This document shows, piece by piece, positions 43,775 to 52,578 of a stretch of 64,000 bases of DNA. Made by a program: the position numbers and the translations under genes. Location of the stretch: assembly GCF_006861825.1 (NCBI RefSeq), contig NZ_VDGI01000001.1, forward strand, positions 388,172-452,171, read 5' to 3'. Each line of letters opens with the position of its first letter. Position 1 is the first letter of the stretch. This stretch comes from Psychrobacillus vulpis. GTDB taxonomy: Bacteria > Bacillota > Bacilli > Bacillales_A > Planococcaceae. Under the pieces are notes generated by a model. The model made no database searches. It saw only the letters and a list, made by a program, of their open reading frames with translations, and was not told the DNA's origin.

Positions 43775-44100
43775 TATTCCATACTGCTTACTTTCAAAAT
43801 ATCTAAAAAGTGTACTTTGTTAACTATCCTCATTTTATCTACGATATGAATTAATTTAGTGTTTGGATCAAGTTTTGTGACTACTCCTGTAACTGGTTCT
43901 TCTCCTCTATAAATAACGAATGTCCTTATCTTATTATCTTCTTTGGCTTCATTTAAAATAGCTGCAAGTTCTTCTAGTTCGAACTCATCTCTGTCTAAAT
44001 GTTTTGGTGGCTTTTTAGAGCTTGGAACTCTTTCTAACTTATTTGTACTTCTTGTACCCTTTTCTCTTTTTGGCGGTTTTGGCACAGGTTTAAAAGTCAT
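43774..44100 (-). CDS. YolD-like protein
   Basis: The 108-residue protein has a basic, Pro-rich N-terminus (PKPPKREKG) and the YolD-like core (RTFVIYRGEEPVTGVVTKLD, NKVHFLDILKV). YolD-like proteins usually accompany a Y-family UV-repair polymerase in Bacillus prophages; none is next to it here. The role is unclear. Confidence 0.75.
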   Translation of the reverse strand: MTFKPVPKPPKREKGTRSTNKLERVPSSKKPPKHLDRDEFELEELAAILNEAKEDNKIRTFVIYRGEEPVTGVVTKLDPNTKLIHIVDKMRIVNKVHFLDILKVSSME

Positions 44101-44201
44101 AATAACAACACCTCATTTTATTAGTTTCTTATATATTATACGAACAAATATTCTATTTCAACCTTTTCAAGAACGTTTGTTTGTATTTTTATAAAAATAA
44201 A

Positions 44202-44235
44202 AAAGCCCTACCCACATTACAGTGAATAAGGCTTT
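44202..44235 (-). terminator. Terminator after the amidase
   Basis: AAAGCC / GGCTTT arms enclose a 22-nt loop; the minus strand then runs into TTTTTTATTTTT. Confidence 0.65.
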
Positions 44236-44238
44236 AGA

Positions 44239-45105
44239 TTATTGATTATTTAATTTTTCAAGCATTGCTTTGGAAGGTGTTTCGTATTTAATGTGTTCAG
44301 GCATATTAGTAACCCACTCACCAGCACCTAAATAGTATTGTCCACCATGTTCAGGTCTATAATTGTATACCCTAAACTCTCCACCCTTTTTCAACGTTCT
44401 AGTATGGATTATTTCACCACTGGCATGGGGTGAGTCTTCCCAAACATTAATATCTTTTAAAACAGTTATTTTCCCTTTTTGCCCTAGTTTTAATTCTGTT
44501 TTTCCCCACATGATTTTTTCAATGTTCGTAACACCTGCCAAATCCTTATTTACATCATTTAAGAATTCAATCCACAATGATTTATCTTTGACAAATGGTG
44601 CAGGACAGTTCTTTCCAGTCACATCGAAATGACGATAGATTGGTTGCTTTCCAAATTTCTTTTCTAGCATCTGAACCACTAAGATAGTTCGCTCAATAGT
44701 ATCTTGATGAATTGATCCGTCTTTCTCCATACACATTTCAATCCCTATAGAAATTAGATTAGCATTTCCTCCTTTATAGAAAGGTGCAGTTGCCACAAGA
44801 GAAGGAATTAGAGGCCCTTCTTTTCTTTCATTAGCATGGAATGCTACTTCATCCAACGGAATTAATTCAAGAGCTTTGTGACGGTCAACAAATATATGAG
44901 CACTAGCAAAACGCTTTTTTTCTACTGGCAGTTTGTCATTAGCATTGGGTAACGTAGTATTAAAGTAAGTGAAATGATTATCTGCAGTTCCTCCATTGTT
45001 CGCAGTATAATGAAGGACTTCTGCAGATACTCTCAATAGTTTCCTTCCGGTTCGAGTGGTAGGATGCTTTTTGATATGTTTTACCTCGTAATTTAAAGTA
45101 GCCAT
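44239..45105 (-). CDS. N-acetylmuramoyl-L-alanine amidase (prophage endolysin)
   Basis: The 288-residue protein has an N-terminal amidase_2 domain. Zinc ligands are visible in EVLHYTANNGG, IYRHFDVTGKNCPAP and nearby His residues, and the domain ends near 175. The C-terminal part (KTELKLGQKGKITVLKDINV, YNYRPEHGGQYYLGAGEWVT) looks like a cell-wall-binding domain. It cuts peptidoglycan for phage release. It directly follows the holin gene. Confidence 0.92.
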   Translation of the reverse strand: MATLNYEVKHIKKHPTTRTGRKLLRVSAEVLHYTANNGGTADNHFTYFNTTLPNANDKLPVEKKRFASAHIFVDRHKALELIPLDEVAFHANERKEGPLIPSLVATAPFYKGGNANLISIGIEMCMEKDGSIHQDTIERTILVVQMLEKKFGKQPIYRHFDVTGKNCPAPFVKDKSLWIEFLNDVNKDLAGVTNIEKIMWGKTELKLGQKGKITVLKDINVWEDSPHASGEIIHTRTLKKGGEFRVYNYRPEHGGQYYLGAGEWVTNMPEHIKYETPSKAMLEKLNNQ

Positions 45106-45372
45106 CTACTCACCTACTTTCGTAATTCCACTTCTATCATTACCTAATTCAAACAACCCAGTAGCTGAAAGTCCAGCTAATCCTCCTGCCCACAATCGTA
45201 GTACTAAATCCAAATCAGTAAACGGTTGTGCAGCAAATCCAATAAAAATACCCACCACAAATGCGATGAGCGGAATGTAATTCTTTTTAATTGGTCCCGT
45301 TCGTTTGATTAACTCCACTACCCCCAAAATGATTGGAGCGATTACTGTTGCAAATATTAATACTTCTGTCAT
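45106..45372 (-). CDS. Phage holin
   Basis: The 88-residue protein has two to three hydrophobic segments (VLIFATVIAPIILGVVELI, YIPLIAFVVGIFIGFAA, LWAGGLAGLSATGLFEL) and a charged tail, as in A118-type holins. It ends next to the endolysin ATG and forms the membrane lesion that lets the amidase out. Confidence 0.85.
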   Translation of the reverse strand: MTEVLIFATVIAPIILGVVELIKRTGPIKKNYIPLIAFVVGIFIGFAAQPFTDLDLVLRLWAGGLAGLSATGLFELGNDRSGITKVGE

Positions 45373-45388
45373 TTTCCATTCCTCCTAA

Positions 45389-45766
45389 TTATTTTTTCAA
45401 AAAATGTTCTATCAACATATAAACACCAGTTCCAGAAGCTAATAATCCTGTTATGCCTCCGCCTAGTTTCAGCAGGATATTAGAAATATGATTCCATTTA
45501 GCCATACGTAATTCATGGGTTTGTGTGTTTCTTGTAGTTTGAATTGTCATAGCCCCTTCCACTAGGGTAAAGAGTTTACTATTTTGCTCTACAATTGTTT
45601 GCCGAGTTTCCCGATTTTCTACCATGACCGTGTTCTCTAATTTTATTGATCTGTCCTCTAATAATTTCAAACGATCGTCATGTTTTTTGTCTGCTTCTTC
45701 TAAATTTGTGATGCGTTCTCCATGATCCATTACAGTCTCGAACAATGAGTTACTACTTGCTGTCAT
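45389..45766 (-). CDS. XhlA-like lysis-associated protein
   Basis: The 125-residue protein has a long coiled coil (HGERITNLEEADKKHDDRLK, LEDRSIKLENTV) and a C-terminal membrane helix (LGGGITGLLASGTGVYMLI). This layout is that of XhlA of PBSX, which works with the holin and amidase in host lysis. It is the first gene of the lysis trio. Confidence 0.8.
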   Translation of the reverse strand: MTASSNSLFETVMDHGERITNLEEADKKHDDRLKLLEDRSIKLENTVMVENRETRQTIVEQNSKLFTLVEGAMTIQTTRNTQTHELRMAKWNHISNILLKLGGGITGLLASGTGVYMLIEHFLKK

Positions 45767-45816
45767 CCTCTCACCCCTATTTACAAAATAAAAAGAACGC
45801 CCAAGTTTGGACGCTC

Positions 45817-46809
45817 TTACTGTACATGATATTTTTTAAATGCTTGTTGTTTACGTTCTTCAGAAACATTTGCATAAATTAGCGTAGTTCCTGGATTACT
45901 ATGTCCCATAAGATGTTGTAGATCCGCTAATTCTATTCCTGCATCAGTAGAGAGCGTAGCAAAGGTATGTCTCATAATGTGCGGATGCAATTTTTTTGAG
46001 ATATTCGATGCAGTCTCAATTTTGTCTATTTCTCGCTGAATAGCTCTATGCCCCATACGACGATACGGTTTTCTGGTAGTGACAAATAAAGCATCAACAT
46101 CATCGCTTCTACTATTTAAGTACTTCTTTAAATGGTAAAGAGCTTTAAAAGATAAATAAACAATTCTTTCCTTATCACCCTTTCCGATTACTTTCATTGA
46201 CATCGATTGAATATTAATATCCGATTTATTCATTGCAGCTAATTCTGCCAGTCTGCATCCAGTGCTATAAAAGACTTCTATTAGCGCACGTTGTCTCAAT
46301 GTTTCGCATGATTCTCGTACTTTTTCGAGTTCTTCAATGGACAATCCTTTAGGTAATCTTTTTTCCTTCTTTGGAGGCCTTATTTTAGCTGTTGGATTAC
46401 GAAGAATTACTTCTTCATTCACCAACCAACCAAAGAAACTTTTCAGAACTGACAATTTTGTACTTATGGTGCTCATTTTTGCTTTTGGAAAAGAAGCTAA
46501 ATATTCACGAATGTCATTTGTTGTTATTTGTACAACCGCCTTTTGGTATTTCACTGAAAACAGTCTTAACTCTGTTCTATAACCTGATAACGTTTTGCTA
46601 CTTAAACCTTCTATTCTCATAGAAGAGAGATATAACTCAACTTTTTCAGGAATATCTTTTTCTAATTCTAAAAAAGTTTTTCTATGATTCTCGTAATTAC
46701 TTAACACTTCTTCTACTCTCATTTCTAACTTCATCATATCTACTTCCGGACATAGAGTGCTGATTACGGTGTGCAAATCATTAGCAAGACGAATAGTATC
46801 GTTTGACAT
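45817..46809 (-). CDS. Phage-type tyrosine recombinase/integrase
   Basis: The 330-residue protein has a SAM-like N-terminal DNA-binding domain (about 55-140) and a catalytic domain with the expected residues: Arg in STGCRLAELAAM, Lys in GKGDKERIVYL, HIMRH, GHSNPGTT and Tyr in LIYANVSEER. It is therefore probably active and should catalyse integration at the tRNA-Thr site. It is divergent from a Cro/CI-type regulator. It lies 2.7 kb inside the prophage end, behind the lysis genes, an unusual place. Confidence 0.88.
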   Translation of the reverse strand: MSNDTIRLANDLHTVISTLCPEVDMMKLEMRVEEVLSNYENHRKTFLELEKDIPEKVELYLSSMRIEGLSSKTLSGYRTELRLFSVKYQKAVVQITTNDIREYLASFPKAKMSTISTKLSVLKSFFGWLVNEEVILRNPTAKIRPPKKEKRLPKGLSIEELEKVRESCETLRQRALIEVFYSTGCRLAELAAMNKSDINIQSMSMKVIGKGDKERIVYLSFKALYHLKKYLNSRSDDVDALFVTTRKPYRRMGHRAIQREIDKIETASNISKKLHPHIMRHTFATLSTDAGIELADLQHLMGHSNPGTTLIYANVSEERKQQAFKKYHVQ

Positions 46810-46826
46810 CTAAAACTCCTCCTTTT

Positions 46827-46895
46827 GATATGTTAAACATATCATATACTAATACGTTTTACATATCAAGTAAAAAGAGATATATTAAACATATC
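46827..46895. promoter_or_regulatory. Three repressor operators between integrase and XRE genes
   Basis: Palindrome GATATGTTAAACATATC (46827-46843) is repeated as GATATATTAAACATATC (46879-46895) and, less well, as AATACGTTTTACATATC (46851-46867). Centre spacings are 24 and 28 bp. They cover both promoters and are the likely sites for the adjacent XRE protein. Confidence 0.75.
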
Positions 46896-46915
46896 ACCTA
46901 AAAGGAGTTGTTAGA

Positions 46916-47131
46916 ATGATTGTACGCATCGCATTGCAAGATGTATTAGACAAGAAAAAAATATCACAACACCAGCTTGCTAAACTGACTGATATTCCAC
47001 AGCCAGCTATTAATTTAATGTGCAAAAATAAATCCGTTAGGTTCCCTTTGGATCGACTAGCTAGAATTTGTGAAGTCTTAGAATGTCAAATAAGCGATAT
47101 ATTAATATTAGAAAAAGAGCCAACAGATTAA
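46916..47131 (+). CDS. XRE-family (Cro/CI-like) transcriptional regulator
   Basis: The 71-residue protein is essentially one helix-turn-helix domain: KKKISQHQLAKLTDIPQPAI, then RFPLDRLARICEVLECQISD. AAAGGAG precedes the ATG. It probably binds the three palindromes upstream and controls itself and the integrase. It is too small for a full CI repressor with a dimer domain. Confidence 0.88.
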   Translation: MIVRIALQDVLDKKKISQHQLAKLTDIPQPAINLMCKNKSVRFPLDRLARICEVLECQISDILILEKEPTD

Positions 47132-47152
47132 CCTCTGTAAGCTCTTTTTTTA
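47112..47152 (+). terminator. Terminator after the XRE gene
   Basis: The stem AAAAAGAGC / GCTCTTTTTT with an inner ACAGA / TCTGT stem overlaps the stop and ends in a T-run. Confidence 0.8.
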
Positions 47153-47201
47153 AATGTTTTATTACGACGCATTATGTTCCCAATATATCTTATGACTTAT
47201 T

Positions 47202-47342
47202 CTATTTTGAACTTAAAGTATGATGATATTCTGCCACATCATAATGATAATTAGAAGATGTTGAACCTCCTTTAAATTTTTTAGCTTTTCTTAGATGAAA
47301 ATTAAACCAAACATAATGCCAAAATAATTTTATTAGTCCCAT
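47202..47342 (-). CDS. Small hypothetical prophage protein (46 residues)
   Basis: A GGAGGGATTCAAG ribosome site precedes an ATG at 47342. The 46-residue product is MGLIKLFWHYVWFNFHLRK, then a basic stretch and a Tyr/His-rich end (YHYDVAEYHHTLSSK). The start is aromatic and hydrophobic. No relatives are recognised. Confidence 0.5.
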   Translation of the reverse strand: MGLIKLFWHYVWFNFHLRKAKKFKGGSTSSNYHYDVAEYHHTLSSK

Positions 47343-47424
47343 CTTGAATCCCTCCAATTTATTTTATATACTCTAGAAATCATTCCCAAAGATTAGTAGA
47401 ATCATAATTAAAGGAGGTGAATTC

Positions 47425-48210
47425 ATGAGTAATGTAAAAGATACACTAGAAACTGTTCAAGGAATTATGGACGCAGTACCTGTTTATGAAGATATGTTGC
47501 AACCTGCTTCAAAAGAATTAGGCAAAGGATTACTAACGATCTCAAAAACGGTAAACATAGCCCTTGCTCCCTTGGCTGGATTAGTTTGGGGTTATGAAAA
47601 AATATCCTCATACTTAGAAAACAGTATGGCAGGTAAACTCAAAGACGTTCCTGAGGAAAGAATTATAACACCCGACCCATCGGTTGCTGTTCCGACTATT
47701 GAAGCACTGAGATATACTGCTCATAAGGAAGAACTCCGTGAATTGTTTTCTAATCTAATTGCTACAGCAATGGATAAAGATGTTGCAATAAAAGCTCACC
47801 CATCTTTTGTTGAAATAATAAAGCAACTTACTCCAGACGAGGCAAAAATAATTTGTTCAATTAAAGATAATGGCCTAAATCCTTTAATAGGAGTTCAAGC
47901 TGTCAATGAAAGCAATGGTTTCTTAGAAATTAAGAAAAATTTTACTAACTTGTCTCGCATTGTAGGTTGTTCTTATCCAGAAATGGTGTCATCATACATT
48001 GAAAATCTTAATCGGTTAGGACTCATTTCCATTGATACTCAAACTACTATAGCTGAAAACTCTTATTACGATGAATTGATTAATCAACCAGAAATTCAAT
48101 TATTAACTCCGCAAATACTGAGTATGCCAAGAAAAGTTAAGTATCAAAAATATACTTTTTCAAGAACTGAATTTGGTGAAAAATTTGTGAATTCTTGTAC
48201 AAGACCTTAA
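47425..48210 (+). CDS. DUF4393 / Abi-alpha-like protein
   Basis: The 261-residue protein has an AAAGGAGGTGAATTC ribosome site. It contains LTISKTVNIALAPLAGLVWG, LRELFSNLIATAMDKD, HPSFVEIIKQLTPDEAKII and a C-terminal LNRLGLISID segment. These match the DUF4393 family, grouped with abortive-infection alpha proteins. It stands alone on the plus strand opposite the late genes, next to the repressor, as expected for a lysogenic-conversion gene protecting the host from other phages. Activity is inferred. Confidence 0.75.
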   Translation: MSNVKDTLETVQGIMDAVPVYEDMLQPASKELGKGLLTISKTVNIALAPLAGLVWGYEKISSYLENSMAGKLKDVPEERIITPDPSVAVPTIEALRYTAHKEELRELFSNLIATAMDKDVAIKAHPSFVEIIKQLTPDEAKIICSIKDNGLNPLIGVQAVNESNGFLEIKKNFTNLSRIVGCSYPEMVSSYIENLNRLGLISIDTQTTIAENSYYDELINQPEIQLLTPQILSMPRKVKYQKYTFSRTEFGEKFVNSCTRP

Positions 48211-48216
48211 TATCTT

Positions 48217-48247
48217 GAGGCAAATGATCACAGTGAATATTTGCCTC
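48217..48247. terminator. Hairpin between the Abi-like gene and late operon
   Basis: The stem GAGGCAAAT / ATTTGCCTC with a 13-nt loop follows the Abi-like stop codon; the T-run is weak. Confidence 0.55.
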
Positions 48248-48298
48248 TCTCTCACTATTATGTTCCTCATTAGAAAAATGACATAAAAAACAGCTTGC

Positions 48299-48454
48299 TT
48301 ATGCTACGTTTAATTGGGCTGTTAACTCTTCGTATTGGGGATGAGTAATACGGTCACCGACTAGAAAAATATCTAGTTTTTGTTGCATATCCTCTTTAGA
48401 AGTATACGATTGACGTTCAATTTGTGATTTGCATGCACGGTAAGTTAAGTTCAT
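48299..48454 (-). CDS. XkdX-like small phage protein (51 residues)
   Basis: GGAGG lies 8 nt before the ATG at 48454. The product begins MNLTYRACKSQIERQSYTSK, then KLDIFLVGDRITHPQYEELT. Position after the XkdW-like gene and the size match XkdX of PBSX-type phages. Confidence 0.65.
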   Translation of the reverse strand: MNLTYRACKSQIERQSYTSKEDMQQKLDIFLVGDRITHPQYEELTAQLNVA

Positions 48455-48479
48455 TTTAAATTCCTCCAATTGTTATAAT

Positions 48480-48779
48480 TTATAGTCCTAATTCAATCAT
48501 TGTTACTCGGTAGTCAACATCTATAATGTAATCATTTAATAGCTCTGTTTCAGTTGGCTCTTGTGGTTCTACTGGTATTACATACTCCTTCGCCTTCACG
48601 ATTTCATCAACTTTTTCAAGTGTAATATAATCAAATTCAGTTTCAATAATGTCATAGTCATTTGTATTCCCTCCGAAATTAGGGAATACATTTAACTCCA
48701 ATTCTTTTTCATATGATGTATGGGCATTAAGCATCCCCACAATATTAAGAGTGTCTTTATGATAAATAAATGTATTCAA
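48480..48779 (-). CDS. XkdW-like phage protein
   Basis: The 99-residue protein starts MNTFIYHKDTLNIVGMLNAH and ends with DYIIDVDYRVTMIELGL, a C-terminal pattern seen in small proteins that follow tail fibres. It overlaps the tail-fibre stop by 4 nt. Function is unknown; possibly fibre assembly. Confidence 0.6.
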   Translation of the reverse strand: MNTFIYHKDTLNIVGMLNAHTSYEKELELNVFPNFGGNTNDYDIIETEFDYITLEKVDEIVKAKEYVIPVEPQEPTETELLNDYIIDVDYRVTMIELGL

Positions 48780-49960
48780 TTGTACATAACCTCCAAACGA
48801 TACTCTCCGCTATTGAGTGTAGCTTCTAAAGTAGCATCCGTATTTTTAATTATTATTTCGATTTCTTTTGTAGCGGAATTATATCTAACGGTGGATAAAC
48901 TAAGTTTGCTCGCACCTGGGCCATTTACGCTATAAAAAGTAAAGTTTGTGTTGTCTACGGCGTTTGGAATCCAATTTTTAGAGGTTGTGGTATTTAAAAA
49001 GTTCGTAGTAGATAATACATTATTTTTTGCCGATTCCAAAGTAGCGTCTACAAGATAATGTTCCGCACCCGTCCGATTATAGTCAAACTTAAAATGAACT
49101 AAGTCCCCAGGGATAGGAATCTTTTTTGTATAACTACCATTTGCGGGCACTTTTATTCCGACGAATACCAATCTATCATAAAGAGTTTTAACTCCCGCAT
49201 TAGACCCGTCTGCATTTATTACCCTCCCGTTTCCATCTAATCCTGCAACCCCGTTAGGTTTATTAATTAAACTTGAAGCTATTTTAGAGTCAAGAGCTGT
49301 TTGCAGTCCAGTCACTTGAGCAATTGTATGTGAGTGACTTGCAGGTGCTTTTCCATTCCAATTAGTTCGTTCAGCTGCGGTTACATGCTTCTCATTATCG
49401 GCCAAGTGCGTCTCAAACTCTGTCGTAAAAACTACCTTTTCAGCATTACTCCAACCAGTGTAAGAAGCATCTGAATACCACACCCTTGTATATTGTGATA
49501 TTAATTTAACAGGTATCGCTGGACTTTCTTTTTTGTATCTAGTAATCTGCTGAGTTGCATTTACTTTACCATCTTGGATAGTTTTGTTTGTCTCAACAAA
49601 TAAAAATTCAGTAGCTGAAATGAAATCCGTCATATTCAAGAACACTGCCCAGTCTGTTCGGTCGGTATACATAACGCTCAAACCCTCTGGATATTTGTCT
49701 ATATGATCTGGTCCACCTATTCCAGACACTGGATCGGCTAGTAATCCTCTAAAACCTAAATTTGTTACTCCACTACCTACATCGTCCTTATGAACTGCAT
49801 TTTCTTGTAATTCTTTTAATGCTTCATATGATGTATTTTGTAAGTAATTGAAATACTCATCAGGAGGTTTAACTCCTGCTTTCCAACCACCTTGTCTGAG
49901 TGATAAAGGTGGTTCTATACCTGGTGCTTCCCAATGTGGAAGTGGTTTTAAAAATGGCAT
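48776..49960 (-). CDS. Phage tail fibre protein (XkdV-like)
   Basis: The 394-residue protein has the fibre motifs HLADNEKHVTAAERTNWNGK and ASHSHTIAQVTGLQTALDSK, followed by a GLDGNGRV segment and a beta-rich C-terminus that probably binds the host. The N-terminus (LPHWEAPGIEPP) is the baseplate-attachment part. Confidence 0.85.
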   Translation of the reverse strand: MPFLKPLPHWEAPGIEPPLSLRQGGWKAGVKPPDEYFNYLQNTSYEALKELQENAVHKDDVGSGVTNLGFRGLLADPVSGIGGPDHIDKYPEGLSVMYTDRTDWAVFLNMTDFISATEFLFVETNKTIQDGKVNATQQITRYKKESPAIPVKLISQYTRVWYSDASYTGWSNAEKVVFTTEFETHLADNEKHVTAAERTNWNGKAPASHSHTIAQVTGLQTALDSKIASSLINKPNGVAGLDGNGRVINADGSNAGVKTLYDRLVFVGIKVPANGSYTKKIPIPGDLVHFKFDYNRTGAEHYLVDATLESAKNNVLSTTNFLNTTTSKNWIPNAVDNTNFTFYSVNGPGASKLSLSTVRYNSATKEIEIIIKNTDATLEATLNSGEYRLEVMYN

Positions 49961-49972
49961 TAATTATCCCTC

Positions 49973-50611
49973 CTATATCGGTAATTCTTGGTCTGAAGAT
50001 GGTATAAAGACAGCTCCAAAGTATCCACCTATGGTTCCATCTATATTTCCAAAGCCTTTTAAATTGTCTATTTCCATTGCTGTTGTTCCGAATTCAAATG
50101 TTCCAGCCAATTCAATAACACCAACCTTGACTCCAGCAGCTACCGTTCTTTGAATAATACGAATAAAGTTAATTGGATCAAGTCCAGCTTCATTTATTTT
50201 AGTCAAAGGTAATTCAATCAGCTTAATTGCTGCAGGTTCTGGATCGTCAATATCATTCCACTTTTCAACTATCTTAATTGTGGATGGTTCTGTGGATAAA
50301 GCGATTGAAATAACTTGAATGATTGTATTAATAGAGCCATCAGAAAGATTTCTAGCAATTTTGGACTTTAATAAGATTCTGTAGACCTCATCAGTAGCTT
50401 TACCTCTTGACTGATTGACGTTTTCACCGATCAAGTCAAGAGCCTTACCTTTTGATTTGTCAATATCTCGCCACTCTAAAATCGTTTCATTCGTCTTTTG
50501 TAACTCTAATAATTCGTCTGAAAATATACTGATTAACTTCGATAGATTAGAGCTAGGTTGCTTAGCAAAATAGTCCGCAAAACGTTTCATGATCAATTTT
50601 GCACTAAACAT
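49973..50611 (-). CDS. Phage tail/baseplate protein, XkdU-like
   Basis: The 212-residue protein has EWRDIDKSKGKALDLIGENV and SKIARNLSDGSINTIIQVIS, as in YmfQ/XkdU-type baseplate proteins found between gpJ-like protein and fibre. The start overlaps the upstream stop by 8 nt. Confidence 0.75.
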   Translation of the reverse strand: MFSAKLIMKRFADYFAKQPSSNLSKLISIFSDELLELQKTNETILEWRDIDKSKGKALDLIGENVNQSRGKATDEVYRILLKSKIARNLSDGSINTIIQVISIALSTEPSTIKIVEKWNDIDDPEPAAIKLIELPLTKINEAGLDPINFIRIIQRTVAAGVKVGVIELAGTFEFGTTAMEIDNLKGFGNIDGTIGGYFGAVFIPSSDQELPI

Positions 50612-51785
50612 TGATTGTCACCTCAATGTTGTTTGCTTCTACTTGTGCAACCTCCTGCAAACCTATAGAAATATTTGATTCACTATAATTAATTCCATCT
50701 GTAGATAATTGAATCGATACATCTTCAATACCTTCCACTTGATAAGTGCGAGCAATTAAACGTGATTCAATAACATCTTCACCCATATTAAGACCTGCAA
50801 AGACAGTTGAATCTATGTCTGTACCTCCGATGTATCGAATCAGAACAGATTTGGTCTTTTCCGTTCCGTCACTAGGAAACGAGGAGTTAGTATTAAGAGC
50901 TACTTTAATGAAAATCGGTATTTCTACCGCACGTGTAAATCCAACTTGTTGTGGATTTCCGCTATCGTCTATAACATCTACATAGGTGGTCCCGTAAGGT
51001 TGAATACCTCCTGCTTTCTTTTCAAATACAGCTCTCGCAATGTCTTCATTTGTTCCCCCTAAGACAAATGCTTGTATGGATCTCTTAGGAGTTCCATATG
51101 CATCTGGTACATCTCCATAGTTTTCTATGACAGTGGCAGCACGAATGGAAGGAATTTTCAATAGATTTGTCCTAATAGCGTTGGTAGTAGCTGAACCCAT
51201 TCCTTCCACAGTAATAGATGCTCTTTCACGTGCTTCTAAGTCCGTTTCTTTTTCACGGCCGCCCTTTGTTTCTGAAATGTTTGTTACGCTAATAACATCT
51301 GCATCAGGATTAACTATTTCTGTAATGGTATTAGCTGCAACGTTACCTACACTCCCCAATTCAACAGCTTTAATTTCCACTATCCCTTTTCCAAACGAAT
51401 CTAGCGTCACATTTTCTGTTGTTTCAAAGAACACATCTGTTTTGTTAGACACTAAAAAACCAGCACTCACCAAATGATTTGGCGTGCCGGTTATTTCTAA
51501 TGGTCCAAACGAATATTGATCTAGATTTCTTGTAATACCTGCATAAGGTAGAAGCATATCTAGTTGAGCACCCTCGGCAGTCTTTCGATAAGCTGAGTAA
51601 TAGACATTTTCATTGTCTTGCCATGCAAGAGACAGAAACCATGCCATGATTCGAAGTAAAATTCCAAGGATGGATCGTTCAGATACATTTGCGTTTTCTC
51701 CGAAGTATTGCTTTGCCTTCGCGGACATATCTGTCAGCAAATCATCATAAGTCTTTCGTTTATAGCCTTTGGAGTCAAGCGCCAC
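50604..51785 (-). CDS. Baseplate J-like protein (XkdT)
   Basis: The 393-residue protein has TYDDLLTDMSAKAKQYFGEN, ISETKGGREKETDLEARERA and QAFVLGGTNEDIARAVFEKK, characteristic of the gp47/J wedge family. It forms part of the contractile-tail baseplate. Confidence 0.9.
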   Translation of the reverse strand: MALDSKGYKRKTYDDLLTDMSAKAKQYFGENANVSERSILGILLRIMAWFLSLAWQDNENVYYSAYRKTAEGAQLDMLLPYAGITRNLDQYSFGPLEITGTPNHLVSAGFLVSNKTDVFFETTENVTLDSFGKGIVEIKAVELGSVGNVAANTITEIVNPDADVISVTNISETKGGREKETDLEARERASITVEGMGSATTNAIRTNLLKIPSIRAATVIENYGDVPDAYGTPKRSIQAFVLGGTNEDIARAVFEKKAGGIQPYGTTYVDVIDDSGNPQQVGFTRAVEIPIFIKVALNTNSSFPSDGTEKTKSVLIRYIGGTDIDSTVFAGLNMGEDVIESRLIARTYQVEGIEDVSIQLSTDGINYSESNISIGLQEVAQVEANNIEVTINV

Positions 51786-52134
51786 CTAGAACCACCTCCT
51801 CGTTTATTGTTTGTCCATCTATTAGTTGAACATTGTATTTCACACTTAATTTTCTTAGCTTACGATCTTGGACGATTTCGACATCATTAATAATGTCCAC
51901 TCGTTCCTCTTGCCCAATAACTCGGATTATTTCCGAGCGAATTTCCTCATCTGTTGCCTTTTCTAATAGCTTCATAAAGTCTAGTCCAAAATCTAAGTTT
52001 AGGAACCATTCTTTTAGGTTAGTTGAAAGGGAAATAGTTAACACTTGCTTTACCTCTAGAACGCCATCTATGAGCTTAAAATCACCATTTTCAAAGAGTA
52101 AATCTCCATCATCTGTTAACTCTATAGTTTTCAT
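51775..52134 (-). CDS. Phage baseplate protein XkdS-like (DUF2634 type)
   Basis: The 119-residue protein has DDGDLLFENGDFKLIDGVLE and LNLDFGLDFMKLLE, the gp25-like wedge pattern of DUF2634. It lies between XkdR- and XkdT-like genes as in PBSX. Confidence 0.85.
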   Translation of the reverse strand: MKTIELTDDGDLLFENGDFKLIDGVLEVKQVLTISLSTNLKEWFLNLDFGLDFMKLLEKATDEEIRSEIIRVIGQEERVDIINDVEIVQDRKLRKLSVKYNVQLIDGQTINEEVVLGGA

Positions 52135-52146
52135 TTGCTCACCTCT

Positions 52147-52578
52147 TTACAATAGCCCTACAATGATTGCATCGTGTATATCAAATAAACGGGATGCTCC
52201 AGGATAAACAAGCTTTCCATCTACTGCATCATCGATACTACGTTGTGCAAAAACTGCTAATACAATATCACCACTGTTAATGGACGGGACCAACTCTACT
52301 GGTTCATTAAATGTAATTTGAGTATGATCGCTATTTGGAATTGAGATAGAAATGGCCGTATTATTTTTTAACTTTACTCTTTCAAATAGAACAGGAACAT
52401 CTTCTAATACTGAAAGTTTCTCAGGTGCACGATTCACTTCTTTTACCATGAATAATGGTTGAACTTTTGCTGTCCGAGAATCTTCATTGTAGGAAATTAC
52501 TTCGCAAGGCATACAAGTATTGATTGATAGAAGGATCTGATTCTTAAAATTAGAATAAAACTCGGATGAATTACTCAT
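52147..52578 (-). CDS. Phage protein XkdR-like (DUF2577 type)
   Basis: The 143-residue protein has EVISYNEDSRTAKVQPLFMV and INSGDIVLAVFAQRSID, an OB-fold-like pattern matching DUF2577 and possibly the spike base. Its start overlaps the XkdQ-like stop (ATGA type). Confidence 0.8.
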   Translation of the reverse strand: MSNSSEFYSNFKNQILLSINTCMPCEVISYNEDSRTAKVQPLFMVKEVNRAPEKLSVLEDVPVLFERVKLKNNTAISISIPNSDHTQITFNEPVELVPSINSGDIVLAVFAQRSIDDAVDGKLVYPGASRLFDIHDAIIVGLL

